Part shown: piece by piece, positions 25,489-33,083 of the stretch
How positions within the stretch are numbered: the stretch's first letter is position 1
Layout of the letters: each line of letters begins with the position of its first letter
Position numbers and translations under genes: made by a program
Notes under the pieces: generated by a model
Databases searched by the model: none
Told to the model about the DNA's origin: nothing
What the model saw: the letters and a program-made list of their open reading frames with translations, nothing else
Source: an uncultured bacterium
GTDB taxonomy: Bacteria > Bacillota > Clostridia > Lachnospirales > Lachnospiraceae
Reading direction: 5' to 3'
Length of the DNA: 64,000 nucleotides
Assembly: GCA_948467735.1 (NCBI GenBank)
Contig: CAOKFN010000001.1
Location: 134,593-198,592 of the forward strand

Positions 25489-26217
25489 TCAATTAGGCTT
25501 ATCGGCCTGATTTATGTACTGTAGAATCCCTAAATGTATGGCCCATGCCAGCCGCTCCTGATACTCGGGCGTACAGAGCTTCTCCGCTTCCACACTGTTA
25601 GAGAGGAAACCGCATTCCACAATCACAATGGGCACATCCGTTTTCTTCAACAGGTAATAGCTGTCGTTTGCCTTAATACGGCGCTTGTTCTCCGGATCCA
25701 CCTTCTCCACCAGCTGCATCTGAATATTGTCCGCCAGCAGTTCCCCCTGCACGCTGCCCGTATAATAAAATACCTGTGCGCCGTGAACATATTCTTCCGG
25801 GTAGCTGTTTTGATGAATGCTGACAGTCACCATGGGTTTGGCTTCGTCTATCAGTTCGATTCTCCGTTTCATGTCCTGAACTTTTTTGTTGGAAGCATTT
25901 GCGTCATACAATCCTTCATCCGATTCCCTTGTCATCACCACTTCTATATCGTCCGCCTCCAGAAACTGCTTTACTAATTGGGCAACCTGTAGGTTGATAT
26001 CCTTTTCACATGCGCCGTTAATCCCTACCTTGCCCGGGTCGTCCCCTCCGTGTCCCGCGTCGATGACAACACACATTTTCTCCTCTCCCATGTCCACGTT
26101 TCTTCCCGAGACATAAGCGGCGGCCTCCCGTCCCACATACACCATGGACGCAAGGAGCAGTATCGTCATAATAACCGAAAACAGCTTGCTCTGAAAAGCA
26201 TTCATCCTTTTTTCCAC
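25489..26217 (-). CDS. cwlD: N-acetylmuramoyl-L-alanine amidase (Amidase_3, CwlD-like)
   Basis: 242 residues with an N-terminal signal anchor (KLFSVIMTILLLASMVYVG). The Amidase_3 zinc ligands are visible: VIDAGHGGDDPG (His), ACEKDINLQ (Glu), VSIHQNSY (His) and VIVECGFLSN with the catalytic Glu. Length and single-domain form match CwlD, which trims stem peptides during spore-cortex synthesis; a general wall hydrolase is also possible. The start is GTG at 26217 behind GAGGAGGAAAG. Confidence 0.85.
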   Translation of the reverse strand: MEKRMNAFQSKLFSVIMTILLLASMVYVGREAAAYVSGRNVDMGEEKMCVVIDAGHGGDDPGKVGINGACEKDINLQVAQLVKQFLEADDIEVVMTRESDEGLYDANASNKKVQDMKRRIELIDEAKPMVTVSIHQNSYPEEYVHGAQVFYYTGSVQGELLADNIQMQLVEKVDPENKRRIKANDSYYLLKKTDVPIVIVECGFLSNSVEAEKLCTPEYQERLAWAIHLGILQYINQADKPN

Positions 26218-26285
26218 GCGATTCTTTCCTCCTCAAATGATATTCATATAACTTTTCACCACAGGGTTCGCAAAACGGTTTCTGT

Positions 26286-26315
26286 ACTATAACGGATCAG
26301 AGCTTATCTTTTCAA
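26286..26315 (-). promoter_or_regulatory. Possible promoter of the amidase gene
   Basis: On the minus strand TTGAAA (26315-26310), an 18-base spacer and TATAGT (26291-26286) lie 70 bases upstream of the amidase GTG. The rest of the gap to 26560 shows only AT-rich sequence without a gene. Confidence 0.4.
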
Positions 26316-26560
26316 GTTCTGATAAAAGCCGCGTCCTTATACGCCGCATTTGATTATAGGAAGCCGCATCTGCCTGCTATAATATATATTCATTCTTGGA
26401 CTTTCCATTCATGGATTTCCGACAGTTTTCAGGAATTATATTCACTCCCGCCATTTCACCTTATGGCTTATCCGCACCGGAAATTTTACAGTTTTTAGGA
26501 AGCGACGGTACCGGAAAGGCGGCGCAATTTTTAATTTTCCATTAACCCTTCTGAAAACAG

Positions 26561-26589
26561 TTGCATTGTTTCCCTTTTTCGTCTAATAT
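26561..26589 (+). promoter_or_regulatory. Promoter of the sortase operon
   Basis: TTGCAT at 26561-26566, a 17-base spacer, and TAATAT at 26584-26589, with the sortase ATG at 26615. Its position shows that translation cannot begin at the in-frame codon inside it. Confidence 0.6.
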
Positions 26590-26614
26590 AAAAGCAGGGA
26601 AAGGAAAATGCAGC

Positions 26615-27520
26615 ATGAATCATCACTCAAAAAAAATAATATCGGCCCTGTTGGCCGGCGCCGCCATATTATGTCTCATACTGGCAGGTTTCTTCTGTGT
26701 CCGCCAATGGCTGGATGACAAGCGCAGTCAGGAAGTTCTGGAAGAACTGCGCCGCGCCGCGCAGGCCTCCAAAGACAGCCCCGGCGTTCAGGACGCTTCT
26801 TCGCCAAAGCCCGACGCCGTTTCCATAAGGACGCCCGTGCCCACAGAAGCTCCTGTCCGGACGCCTGAACCGACCTCCGTACCCGAGCCGACGCCTGAAC
26901 CGACCCCGGAGCCCGTGCCAAATCCATACGCGGACAGTTTTCTGGCAAACAGCGATATGGCGGCGTGGATTGTGATACCGGGAACCAATATCGACTATCC
27001 TGTTATGTGGACCCCCAGAGATGAGGAGTATTATCTTTATCGGGACTTTAACGGCGGGCACAACAACAACGGATGCCTGATTCTGGACACGGACAGCAGC
27101 CTTGACCCATTGACGACTAATCTGATTATTCATGGACATAATATGAATTCAGGAGCTATGTTCGGCCGTCTCTTCGATTATGAAAATGCGGCTTACTGTG
27201 AAGAACATAAGAACATCATTCTCTATACAAAAGGGCTGGAGCGAAAATACGAGGTAATTTCCGTATTTCGTTCCCAAGTGTACAAAAAAACAGATCAGGT
27301 ATTTAAGTTCTACAAATTTTTTCAGGCAGATACACAAGAGGAATTTGATGATTTTTATCAAAACATAAAGGCCATGTCTCTCTATGACACAAATGTGACT
27401 GCTGAATTTGGAGATCATTTTTTGACGCTCTCCACCTGTTCCTACCATGTGGAGCAGGGCAGGCTGGTAGTAGTGGCAAAAGAAGTGGAATCCGGCGACA
27501 GTTATCTGCCATTGGAATAG
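26615..27520 (+). CDS. srtB: Class B sortase
   Basis: 301 residues. An N-terminal membrane anchor (SALLAGAAILCLILAGFFCV) is followed by a Pro/Thr/Glu-rich stalk with repeated PEPTPEP-like units, then the sortase barrel. The catalytic His is in LIIHGHNMNSGAMF, the Cys in LTLSTCSYH and the Arg in EQGRLVVVAKE. Spacing and the NSGAMF segment fit class B. It cleaves a C-terminal sorting signal and joins the protein to peptidoglycan. The next gene, 33 bases on, carries such a signal, so the two form an enzyme-substrate pair. Confidence 0.9.
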   Translation: MNHHSKKIISALLAGAAILCLILAGFFCVRQWLDDKRSQEVLEELRRAAQASKDSPGVQDASSPKPDAVSIRTPVPTEAPVRTPEPTSVPEPTPEPTPEPVPNPYADSFLANSDMAAWIVIPGTNIDYPVMWTPRDEEYYLYRDFNGGHNNNGCLILDTDSSLDPLTTNLIIHGHNMNSGAMFGRLFDYENAAYCEEHKNIILYTKGLERKYEVISVFRSQVYKKTDQVFKFYKFFQADTQEEFDDFYQNIKAMSLYDTNVTAEFGDHFLTLSTCSYHVEQGRLVVVAKEVESGDSYLPLE

Positions 27521-27553
27521 GGAGATTCCAAAACAATTAAAGGAGGTTTTACT

Positions 27554-28393
27554 ATGAAAAAAGTGAAAAATGTATTTACAATGCTTGCGGCCGCCGCACT
27601 GCTTTTCCTGTTTGGGGACGGCTCCTTGAAAGCGGCCGCCGCCGAACCGGTCACTTATTATGTGGAGTACAGGGCGGAAAAAGAAGACTGGGTATACAGA
27701 GCCAATACGCCCGATTTTGCGGACAATGAGAATTACGGCGATATGTATTATATGATGCAGGCGCTGAAGGACGGGGATATCGTAGTGGTAAATTATGACG
27801 GCTCCGGCAGCGACCCGGCCTTGGATCTGGGCAATGTACACCTCAGCAATCTTACCGTCGCCCAGTGCGATTCCTTCGTCATCATCTACACCGGCGATGT
27901 TGATGAATGTTTTGTTCATGCAAACGGTTCCTGCGCCATCAACGGCAATATCGGCACCGCTTATCTGTATGACCCTGTGGTCTGCAATTTTAACAAAAAT
28001 GTAAGGGAACTGCGTCTATCGTTTGAGGAGGACGCCAATATCACATCCTCTATCGGATGCGTCGGCACGGTAGGGCATTTTTATGCGTCTTCCCCTTCCC
28101 GCGTCCAGTATGATTTTTATAATTTTCAGGCAGATACTTTTCACCTTGAAAACGGCGATTTTCTGACGCCGAGCTGGGCGTTCAGCGAGACGGGAACCAC
28201 CGCGCAGCCCACACCTGTGCCTGCGCCCGCACCGACTCCTGCCGCCGGCAATTCCTCTTCGTCCTCATCCGATGAGTATGACCATGTTCCCAAAACCGGC
28301 GAATCCGCGCCTGTCTGGCTTTTGTACTTCGCAGCATTCTGCCTGACGGGAAGCGCCGCAGTTTATGTCATCCGCAGAAAAGATAAAATCTAA
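27554..28393 (+). CDS. Sortase-anchored surface protein (VPKTG signal)
   Basis: 279 residues. There is a signal peptide (FTMLAAAALLFLFGDGSLKA, cleaved near AAAAEP). The body is beta-rich without known domain, followed by a Pro/Ala linker (PTPVPAPAPTPAAG) and a Ser run. The C-terminus is a full sorting signal: VPKTG at residues 245-249, a membrane segment (VWLLYFAAFCLTGSAAVYVI) and the tail RRKDKI. It is most likely the substrate of the upstream sortase. AAAGGAGG precedes the ATG and a strong terminator follows. Confidence 0.85.
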   Translation: MKKVKNVFTMLAAAALLFLFGDGSLKAAAAEPVTYYVEYRAEKEDWVYRANTPDFADNENYGDMYYMMQALKDGDIVVVNYDGSGSDPALDLGNVHLSNLTVAQCDSFVIIYTGDVDECFVHANGSCAINGNIGTAYLYDPVVCNFNKNVRELRLSFEEDANITSSIGCVGTVGHFYASSPSRVQYDFYNFQADTFHLENGDFLTPSWAFSETGTTAQPTPVPAPAPTPAAGNSSSSSSDEYDHVPKTGESAPVWLLYFAAFCLTGSAAVYVIRRKDKI

Positions 28394-28420
28394 GCTGCTT
28401 TTCAAAGCATTTTTCCAAAG

Positions 28421-28449
28421 AAAGGGACGCCTCATAACGGCGTCCCTTT
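28421..28449 (+). terminator. Intrinsic terminator after the sortase substrate
   Basis: An 11-bp perfect stem, AAAGGGACGCC (28421-28431) with GGCGTCCCTTT (28439-28449), followed by CTCTTTAT. Confidence 0.8.
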
Positions 28450-28463
28450 CTCTTTATGGCAAA

Positions 28464-28595
28464 TATCTTGTTACGAGCCTTCTGCCTTTTATGACCTGTA
28501 TCTTGTTACGAGCCTTCTGCCCTTTATGGAATATCTTGTCATGAGTCTCCTGCCCTTTATGGAATATCTTGTCATGAGCCTGCCCTTCTATCGGA
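28464..28595. repeat. Four tandem repeats of 33-35 bases
   Basis: Units begin TATCTTG at 28464, 28499, 28532 and 28565 and share the core GAGCCTTCTGCCCTTTATGG with drift. They fill the space between the sortase-substrate terminator and the stop of the GH18 gene. They contain no open frame of note. Confidence 0.85.
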
Positions 28596-28600
28596 TTATT

Positions 28601-30325
28601 TTATAAGTTTATAAAAGCATCTATCAGTTCCCATACTTCGGCGGTTCCGTACCCCAGCCTCCACACTGCGGCGCCGCCCACTCCCTTTGTACTCATTACA
28701 TTCAATTTTACTCTGATGGATTCAATGTCCTCCACCCAAATCTGGTACATCGCATTTCCGCTCTGCCATTCCGCATAATTTTGGCAGGTCACTTCATCCC
28801 ATGCAGGTTCTATATTCATTCGCTTCAAAAAGTCCGCCGTTTGATTCAATCTGACATATTCATCCGTCACTTCGGAGCCCTCTGTTTTCCACAAAATTGT
28901 GTAAAAGGGAAGTGCATTGACCACCTTATTCGCAGGCACCTGAGCCAGTGTTCTGTCCATTCCGCCTGAGACATACTCAATACTCGCCACACTGCCCGGG
29001 TTCTGGCTGCCATGCCAATGTTCGTCATACCCCATGATAATCACATAATCCACAATCCGTCCCTGAATATCCAGCCTGTAATAATTGTTGAAATTAAACG
29101 GCACATAATTATCCACGGATAAAATCAAGCCTTTCTCCCTGCACAGCACTGACAGCTCCTTCAAGAACTGAATATAATGTATGCCGCACTCCTCTGTCAG
29201 ACTCTCAAAATCAATATTGACGCCGTCCAGCCCAAATTCCATGGCAGTGTCCGCAATATTTTTTACGAGCATCTGCCGTTTTGTGGTGGAGGAAAGCACC
29301 TGATAGCTGCTCACATCCGTATTTGTCTCACTTTTATAATTAAAATTGTCCCAGACTCCCCATACCTGAAGTCCGTATCCGTGGGCTTTCTCCACATATT
29401 CCGCCGAAGCATAAGAACGAAATCCTCCGTCATTGTCCGTCAGGCTGAACCATGTGGGAGCAATTACCTTCATCCCCCTTGTTTCCGTCAGTATCTCATC
29501 CAGCGTGGCATTTCCGGCCACACTGCCCACCGCATGCCAGCCCAGACTTACCTTCCCCTCCAGAGAAAGAGAAGTATATTCTTCCGGCGTGTAATCGGTC
29601 ACAGGAATTTCGATTTCGGTGCCGGCGTCCACAAGTCTCTTATTCTCCACATAGCCAATGATAGAATCCGAAGTCTTGACCTTGCTCCAAGTCTCCATTT
29701 CCTCCAGCAGCTCCACTCTTTCCCCTTCCGCCAGCTCCCGCAGGATGGGGCTTTTAATACCGCCCTTGACACGAATCTGCGTATTTCGCGCCGCCTCCCG
29801 CATCTGCTTTGTCCCCCATTGAGTATACACCTGCAGGTGCCTGTCAAATGGGGTATAGGAATAATTGGTAAACATTAAAACATAATCCGCCGCCACATAG
29901 AGCTTGTCCCCCTGAAGGAAACATATCTCATAATCCAGCGCATGGTCTCCCCTTCGATCCGAATAGCTCTTTTCGTCAAACAGGGCTGTTATTGTATCGT
30001 TCGCCGTGGTATACAGCAGTTTTCGCTCCTCCCTGTCCGGATAGAAGCCCTCATTCAAATATTCGCATACTGTATTATAATCGAAGTAGACAGCATCATT
30101 CTTTACAATGGCTTTATCAGAAATTTTCTCATCCTGAAGTATAATTGCCAGTTCTCCCTGCGCCACTCCGTAATATTCATCCAAATCCGCCGGTTCTTTG
30201 CCATAGGAATACTTGTCCAAAAGCTTTCCTCCAAATCCTATGACGGCAACTATCACTATCAGCACCAATGCGGCGGCTATCGGTATTATCTTTGTTTTCA
30301 TCCTAATGTTATTATCTTTGTCCAT
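28601..30325 (-). CDS. GH18-domain exoprotein with SH3-like domain (YaaH/spore-wall type)
   Basis: 574 residues. A membrane anchor (IIPIAAALVLIVIVAVIGFG) precedes a copper-amine-oxidase-like segment (about 55-180), an SH3-like domain (about 185-240: IRVKGGIKSPILREL ... VKTSDSIIGYVENKRLV) and a GH18 barrel (about 250-574). The active-site strand is LDGVNIDFESL (DxxDxDxE form). Related proteins cut N-acetylglucosamine linkages in peptidoglycan or spore cortex. An ATG at 30301 is an alternative start. It is transcribed alone from the 30.3-kb region. Confidence 0.85.
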   Translation of the reverse strand: MDKDNNIRMKTKIIPIAAALVLIVIVAVIGFGGKLLDKYSYGKEPADLDEYYGVAQGELAIILQDEKISDKAIVKNDAVYFDYNTVCEYLNEGFYPDREERKLLYTTANDTITALFDEKSYSDRRGDHALDYEICFLQGDKLYVAADYVLMFTNYSYTPFDRHLQVYTQWGTKQMREAARNTQIRVKGGIKSPILRELAEGERVELLEEMETWSKVKTSDSIIGYVENKRLVDAGTEIEIPVTDYTPEEYTSLSLEGKVSLGWHAVGSVAGNATLDEILTETRGMKVIAPTWFSLTDNDGGFRSYASAEYVEKAHGYGLQVWGVWDNFNYKSETNTDVSSYQVLSSTTKRQMLVKNIADTAMEFGLDGVNIDFESLTEECGIHYIQFLKELSVLCREKGLILSVDNYVPFNFNNYYRLDIQGRIVDYVIIMGYDEHWHGSQNPGSVASIEYVSGGMDRTLAQVPANKVVNALPFYTILWKTEGSEVTDEYVRLNQTADFLKRMNIEPAWDEVTCQNYAEWQSGNAMYQIWVEDIESIRVKLNVMSTKGVGGAAVWRLGYGTAEVWELIDAFINL

Positions 30326-30411
30326 AATGTATCAGCGGGTATGCCCTCCTATTTCAAAATCCATTTTATATCTTTCATAAAAAAGTCCACGCAGCCTATC
30401 AACAGGATGCC

Positions 30412-30523
30412 CTGCCGAACGCAAATCAAACAGCCGTGCGGCAGGGGACGCACACTCGGCCCAAGCCGGCAGGAGTCAGCAGCCCCGCTTCAAGCGGCGG
30501 GGTATGCGACCCCCGCGGGAGTC
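30412..30523. ncRNA. GC-rich structured element, possible non-coding RNA
   Basis: Several nested inverted repeats in a locally GC-rich island: CTGCCG (30412-30417) with CGGCAG (30439-30444); CCGCTTCAAGCGG within 30483-30502; and GACCCCCGCGGGAGTC (30508-30523). No protein frame fits. The layout is that of a folded RNA such as an orphan transposon omega-RNA/HEARO-like element, but I cannot assign a class or strand. The remainder of 30326-30651 shows nothing else. Confidence 0.4.
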
Positions 30524-30651
30524 AATCTGCAGCAATGCCTTTCTGCATATTGTACCACAAAAAAACTCCTGCGTCATTACTTAATTTTATAATACGGCCG
30601 TTTTCAGCATGAGAGGCAATCCCAGAAATCCGCAGACGGCAGTATCATACA

Positions 30652-30888
30652 TTACCAGCGTGTCACCTTGTCAAAGCGTATCTGCTCAATCGCTCCCGCG
30701 GAATCCAGCACATAATCTGCCATGTAAGGACTGTTCTCCCGCACGGCCTTTGAGACCGCTTCGCTGGGAAGCGCCGCATGTCCGTCCACAAAAAGCTCCA
30801 CACCTCTTTTCCTCATCTGTTCCAAGCTCAAAAGCATCTGCTTTTTGGCAAGTTCCAAATTTTCTGCTTTTACTTTTCCATCATACAA
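30652..30888 (-). CDS. Small conserved-looking protein, TTG start
   Basis: 78 residues, hydrophilic, helical N-terminal half (ENLELAKKQMLLSLEQMRKR) then VELFVDGHAALPSEAVSKAV and PYMADYVLDSAGAIEQIRFD. The TTG at 30888 has AAGGAGG seven bases upstream, a far better site than any ATG. I do not recognise the family, although it resembles small cytosolic proteins of Lachnospiraceae. It is monocistronic, divergent from mecA. Confidence 0.65.
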   Translation of the reverse strand: MYDGKVKAENLELAKKQMLLSLEQMRKRGVELFVDGHAALPSEAVSKAVRENSPYMADYVLDSAGAIEQIRFDKVTRW

Positions 30889-31372
30889 ATGAATTCCTCC
30901 TTGCTGTCTGTTTTCCCAACCAAAAAGACTATGATTTTGTGATGAATCATTCAGGGAATCCTTTTTACTACGATTACATAAATAGAGATTTACCAAGGCA
31001 GGCGCCTTCAGCAGTACTGATGAATAACATGGCAAAATTTACCATAAGATATAAAGACTAAAATGAATTATAATTGTGAAAATATTAGTTGACATACTAT
31101 GATCAAGCAAAGCGCGAATTCCCGCAGGACTGCTTGTAAGACATCCTCAGACTATGCCAATTTTCATAAAACGGCATATAATGTGATATAATCACTTAGA
31201 AAATAAGGATGAAACGGAACGACTTGTTCCAAAAACCAGTTAATCAACCCGAATTCAGACTGCTGCCTCCTTCCGCGTACAGATTACCGAAGGCGATTGC
31301 AGTTTTATTATACCCTAACCATATCTCTTTTGCAAGCAAAAACTTAAAAATTTTTAAACTCTAATTCTGGAC
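30889..31372. other. Gene-free stretch upstream of the mecA region
   Basis: About 480 bases without a credible gene. It contains an isolated TTGACA at 31089-31094 and two TATAAT boxes at 31177-31182 and 31187-31192, but none is at promoter spacing from another. A TGATATAATCA palindrome covers the second box. Confidence 0.5.
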
Positions 31373-31401
31373 TTGACGAAAAGCAGCTGAAAGTATATTA
31401 T
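31373..31401 (+). promoter_or_regulatory. Promoter upstream of the mecA pseudogene and mecA
   Basis: TTGACG at 31373-31378, 17-base spacer, TATTAT at 31396-31401. It lies 62 bases before the decayed mecA copy and probably now drives the intact mecA through it. Confidence 0.6.
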
Positions 31402-31462
31402 GACATCACAAGGTAATATACTATAATATTCGGGTTTCACCATACGCAGGAAAGTAATTACC

Positions 31463-31710
31463 ATGTAAAGCTGCAATCAGTAAAATCAGATTCGCCGTAT
31501 CATGCGGACTGAGCATAAGCGAACTGGCTTATAGAACGAAAAGCCAACATCCTGTTTCGTGATTTGATGAGAGAGGCAAAATATGAATCAGGCCCTGAAA
31601 CCGGGGCATACCCTTCATGACAGGGGGATTCCTTTCAATGCCAAATGTACGCTCTGATTATTACCAAAGCAGAAGATCCGGAAAAGATGAATATTCGCCT
31701 CACCGGATGA
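31463..31710 (+). pseudogene. Decayed tandem copy of the mecA 5' half
   Basis: The segment lines up base for base with the first third of the intact mecA gene that starts at 31754. Shared stretches include AATCAGATTCGC, AGCGAACTGGCTTA and GATCCGGAA-like codons. One frame reads SELAYRTK, a later one LIITKAEDPEKMNIRL (mecA: LIITKVENPEELDTRF). Stop codons and frameshifts break it several times, and the 3' two-thirds are missing. Start ATG at 31463. Confidence 0.8.
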
Positions 31711-31753
31711 CATAATATTACAGTTCAGCCAGGCAGAAAGGAAGGGTTGTCGT

Positions 31754-32479
31754 ATGAAACTAGTAAAAATTAATGAGAACCAGATTCGCTGCACTCTGAC
31801 CAGAGAAGATTTGGCAAGCCGCGAATTGAGAATCAGCGAACTGGCTTACGGAACAGAAAAAGCCAAAACCCTGTTCCGGGATATGATGAGACAGGCAAAT
31901 TACGAATTTGGTTTTGAAGCCGAGGACATTCCCCTTATGATAGAAGCCATTCCGTTGAATGCTGAATGCATTGTTCTGATCATTACAAAAGTAGAAAATC
32001 CGGAAGAACTGGATACCCGTTTTTCCAGATTTGCACCCTCCATTACCGAAGATTTCCAAGAGGAAGACTTTGCGGAGGACGCCTCCGACGAAATGTTTGA
32101 TTTGTTCCGGCAGATGCAGACGGAAGCGGAAGCGGCCGATTCCTCCGGAAACGGCACGCAGGACGGGGAGGCGGCCGACAGCAGATCGCGCACTCGGATT
32201 TTCCTGATGAAATCTCTTGGGCAGGTTATGAACGCTGCGGCTGTCATTGCCGGAAATTACCATGGCCTGAGCACTCTGTATACAAACGGCGAAAACGGCG
32301 GCTATCTATTGATGCTGACGCAGGGAGACGAGCAGAGCGAAGCTTTTGACAGAGTCTGCAATATCGTGTCGGAATACGGGCTGCTGCAGCGTTTTGCCTC
32401 CGCGGGAAGCGCATTTCTGGCAGAGCACTATGAAGCTTTAATCCAAGACAATGCGGTGGAGGCTTTAAGCGGCCGTTAA
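31754..32479 (+). CDS. mecA: Adaptor protein MecA
   Basis: 241 residues. The N-terminal domain MKLVKINENQIRCTLTREDL and the following SELAYGTEKAKTLFRDMMRQ match MecA substrate-binding domains. A central acidic linker (EDFQEEDFAEDASDEMFDLF) leads to a C-terminal domain (RIFLMKSLGQVMNAAAVIAG ... EYGLLQRF), which in MecA binds ClpC. It delivers substrates such as competence or sporulation regulators to ClpCP. GAAAGGAAGGG precedes the ATG. A decayed copy lies directly upstream. Confidence 0.85.
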   Translation: MKLVKINENQIRCTLTREDLASRELRISELAYGTEKAKTLFRDMMRQANYEFGFEAEDIPLMIEAIPLNAECIVLIITKVENPEELDTRFSRFAPSITEDFQEEDFAEDASDEMFDLFRQMQTEAEAADSSGNGTQDGEAADSRSRTRIFLMKSLGQVMNAAAVIAGNYHGLSTLYTNGENGGYLLMLTQGDEQSEAFDRVCNIVSEYGLLQRFASAGSAFLAEHYEALIQDNAVEALSGR

Positions 32480-32554
32480 TTGTCCGGCAGGTTTCCTTTC
32501 TCCGCGGAAAATCAGACGTTTCATGCAATCCGCTTTTGGGCAGGCATGAAAAAA

Positions 32555-32592
32555 GGCACCCCTTTTCTTCTCACAAGATTTTCAGGGGTGCC
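32555..32592 (-). terminator. Bidirectional intrinsic terminator
   Basis: GGCACCCC (32555-32562) pairs with GGGGTGCC (32585-32592). On the minus strand it is followed by TTTTTT, so it ends the DUF1858 gene; on the plus strand it can also stop mecA transcripts. Confidence 0.75.
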
Positions 32593-32626
32593 CTTATGTC
32601 GAATGCGTTAGAACCGCATTGCTTTT

Positions 32627-32818
32627 TTACAACTCTTCAATCGCCTTCATCAAGGCGTCGATATCAATTCCGTGTACTTCCGCCGCTTCCTCCAGAGATT
32701 CCCCCTGAGCCGAAGGACATCCCAGACAATGCATTCCCGCCTCCATTAAAAGGGGCGCTGCATCCGGATTCGTGCGCAGGATTTCTCCTATTGTCATTTC
32801 CTTTGTTATGCCGGTCAT
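32627..32818 (-). CDS. DUF1858-domain protein
   Basis: 63 residues: MTGITKEMTIGEILRTNPDA followed by LLMEAGMHCLGCPSAQGESL, with the CxxC of DUF1858 proteins (HCLGCPSA). These small cytosolic proteins may bind a metal or cluster and often occur beside anaerobic metabolism genes. The ATG at 32818 has AAAGGAGA five bases upstream; a longer frame to 32905 lacks a site. It is divergent from the PFL genes. Confidence 0.85.
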   Translation of the reverse strand: MTGITKEMTIGEILRTNPDAAPLLMEAGMHCLGCPSAQGESLEEAAEVHGIDIDALMKAIEEL

Positions 32819-33003
32819 AATTTTCTCCTTTCCAGTACCTTTTGTCTGCCGCTCGCCGTTTGACGCTCGTACTATCAGTATATATCTTTCCCCAAAATAT
32901 GACAAGTAATTCTATTTATTAAATTCTTCCAAAAAAACAGCAAAACCTTTATAAAACGTTGTAAATATCAGCTATTGTACAGAAAAAAGTACACTCTTCC
33001 ACC

Positions 33004-33032
33004 TTGATTTTTTACGGCATTTTTCATATAAT
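33004..33032 (+). promoter_or_regulatory. Promoter of the split PFL operon
   Basis: TTGATT at 33004-33009, 17-base spacer, and TATAAT at 33027-33032, 52 bases before the ATG. AGGAGG follows at 33068-33073. Confidence 0.7.
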
Positions 33033-33083
33033 AATCTCAAGGATTAAAAGCCAATTCAAATTTTCACAGGAGGTTATTACGAA

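Noticed and set aside
30609..31061. 150-codon plus-strand frame
   Set aside because: Lies opposite the 78-residue TTG gene; Pro/Ser-rich antisense composition without family features.
31089..31192. TTGACA and two TATAAT boxes as promoters
   Set aside because: No pair of -35 and -10 elements at 16-18 base spacing.
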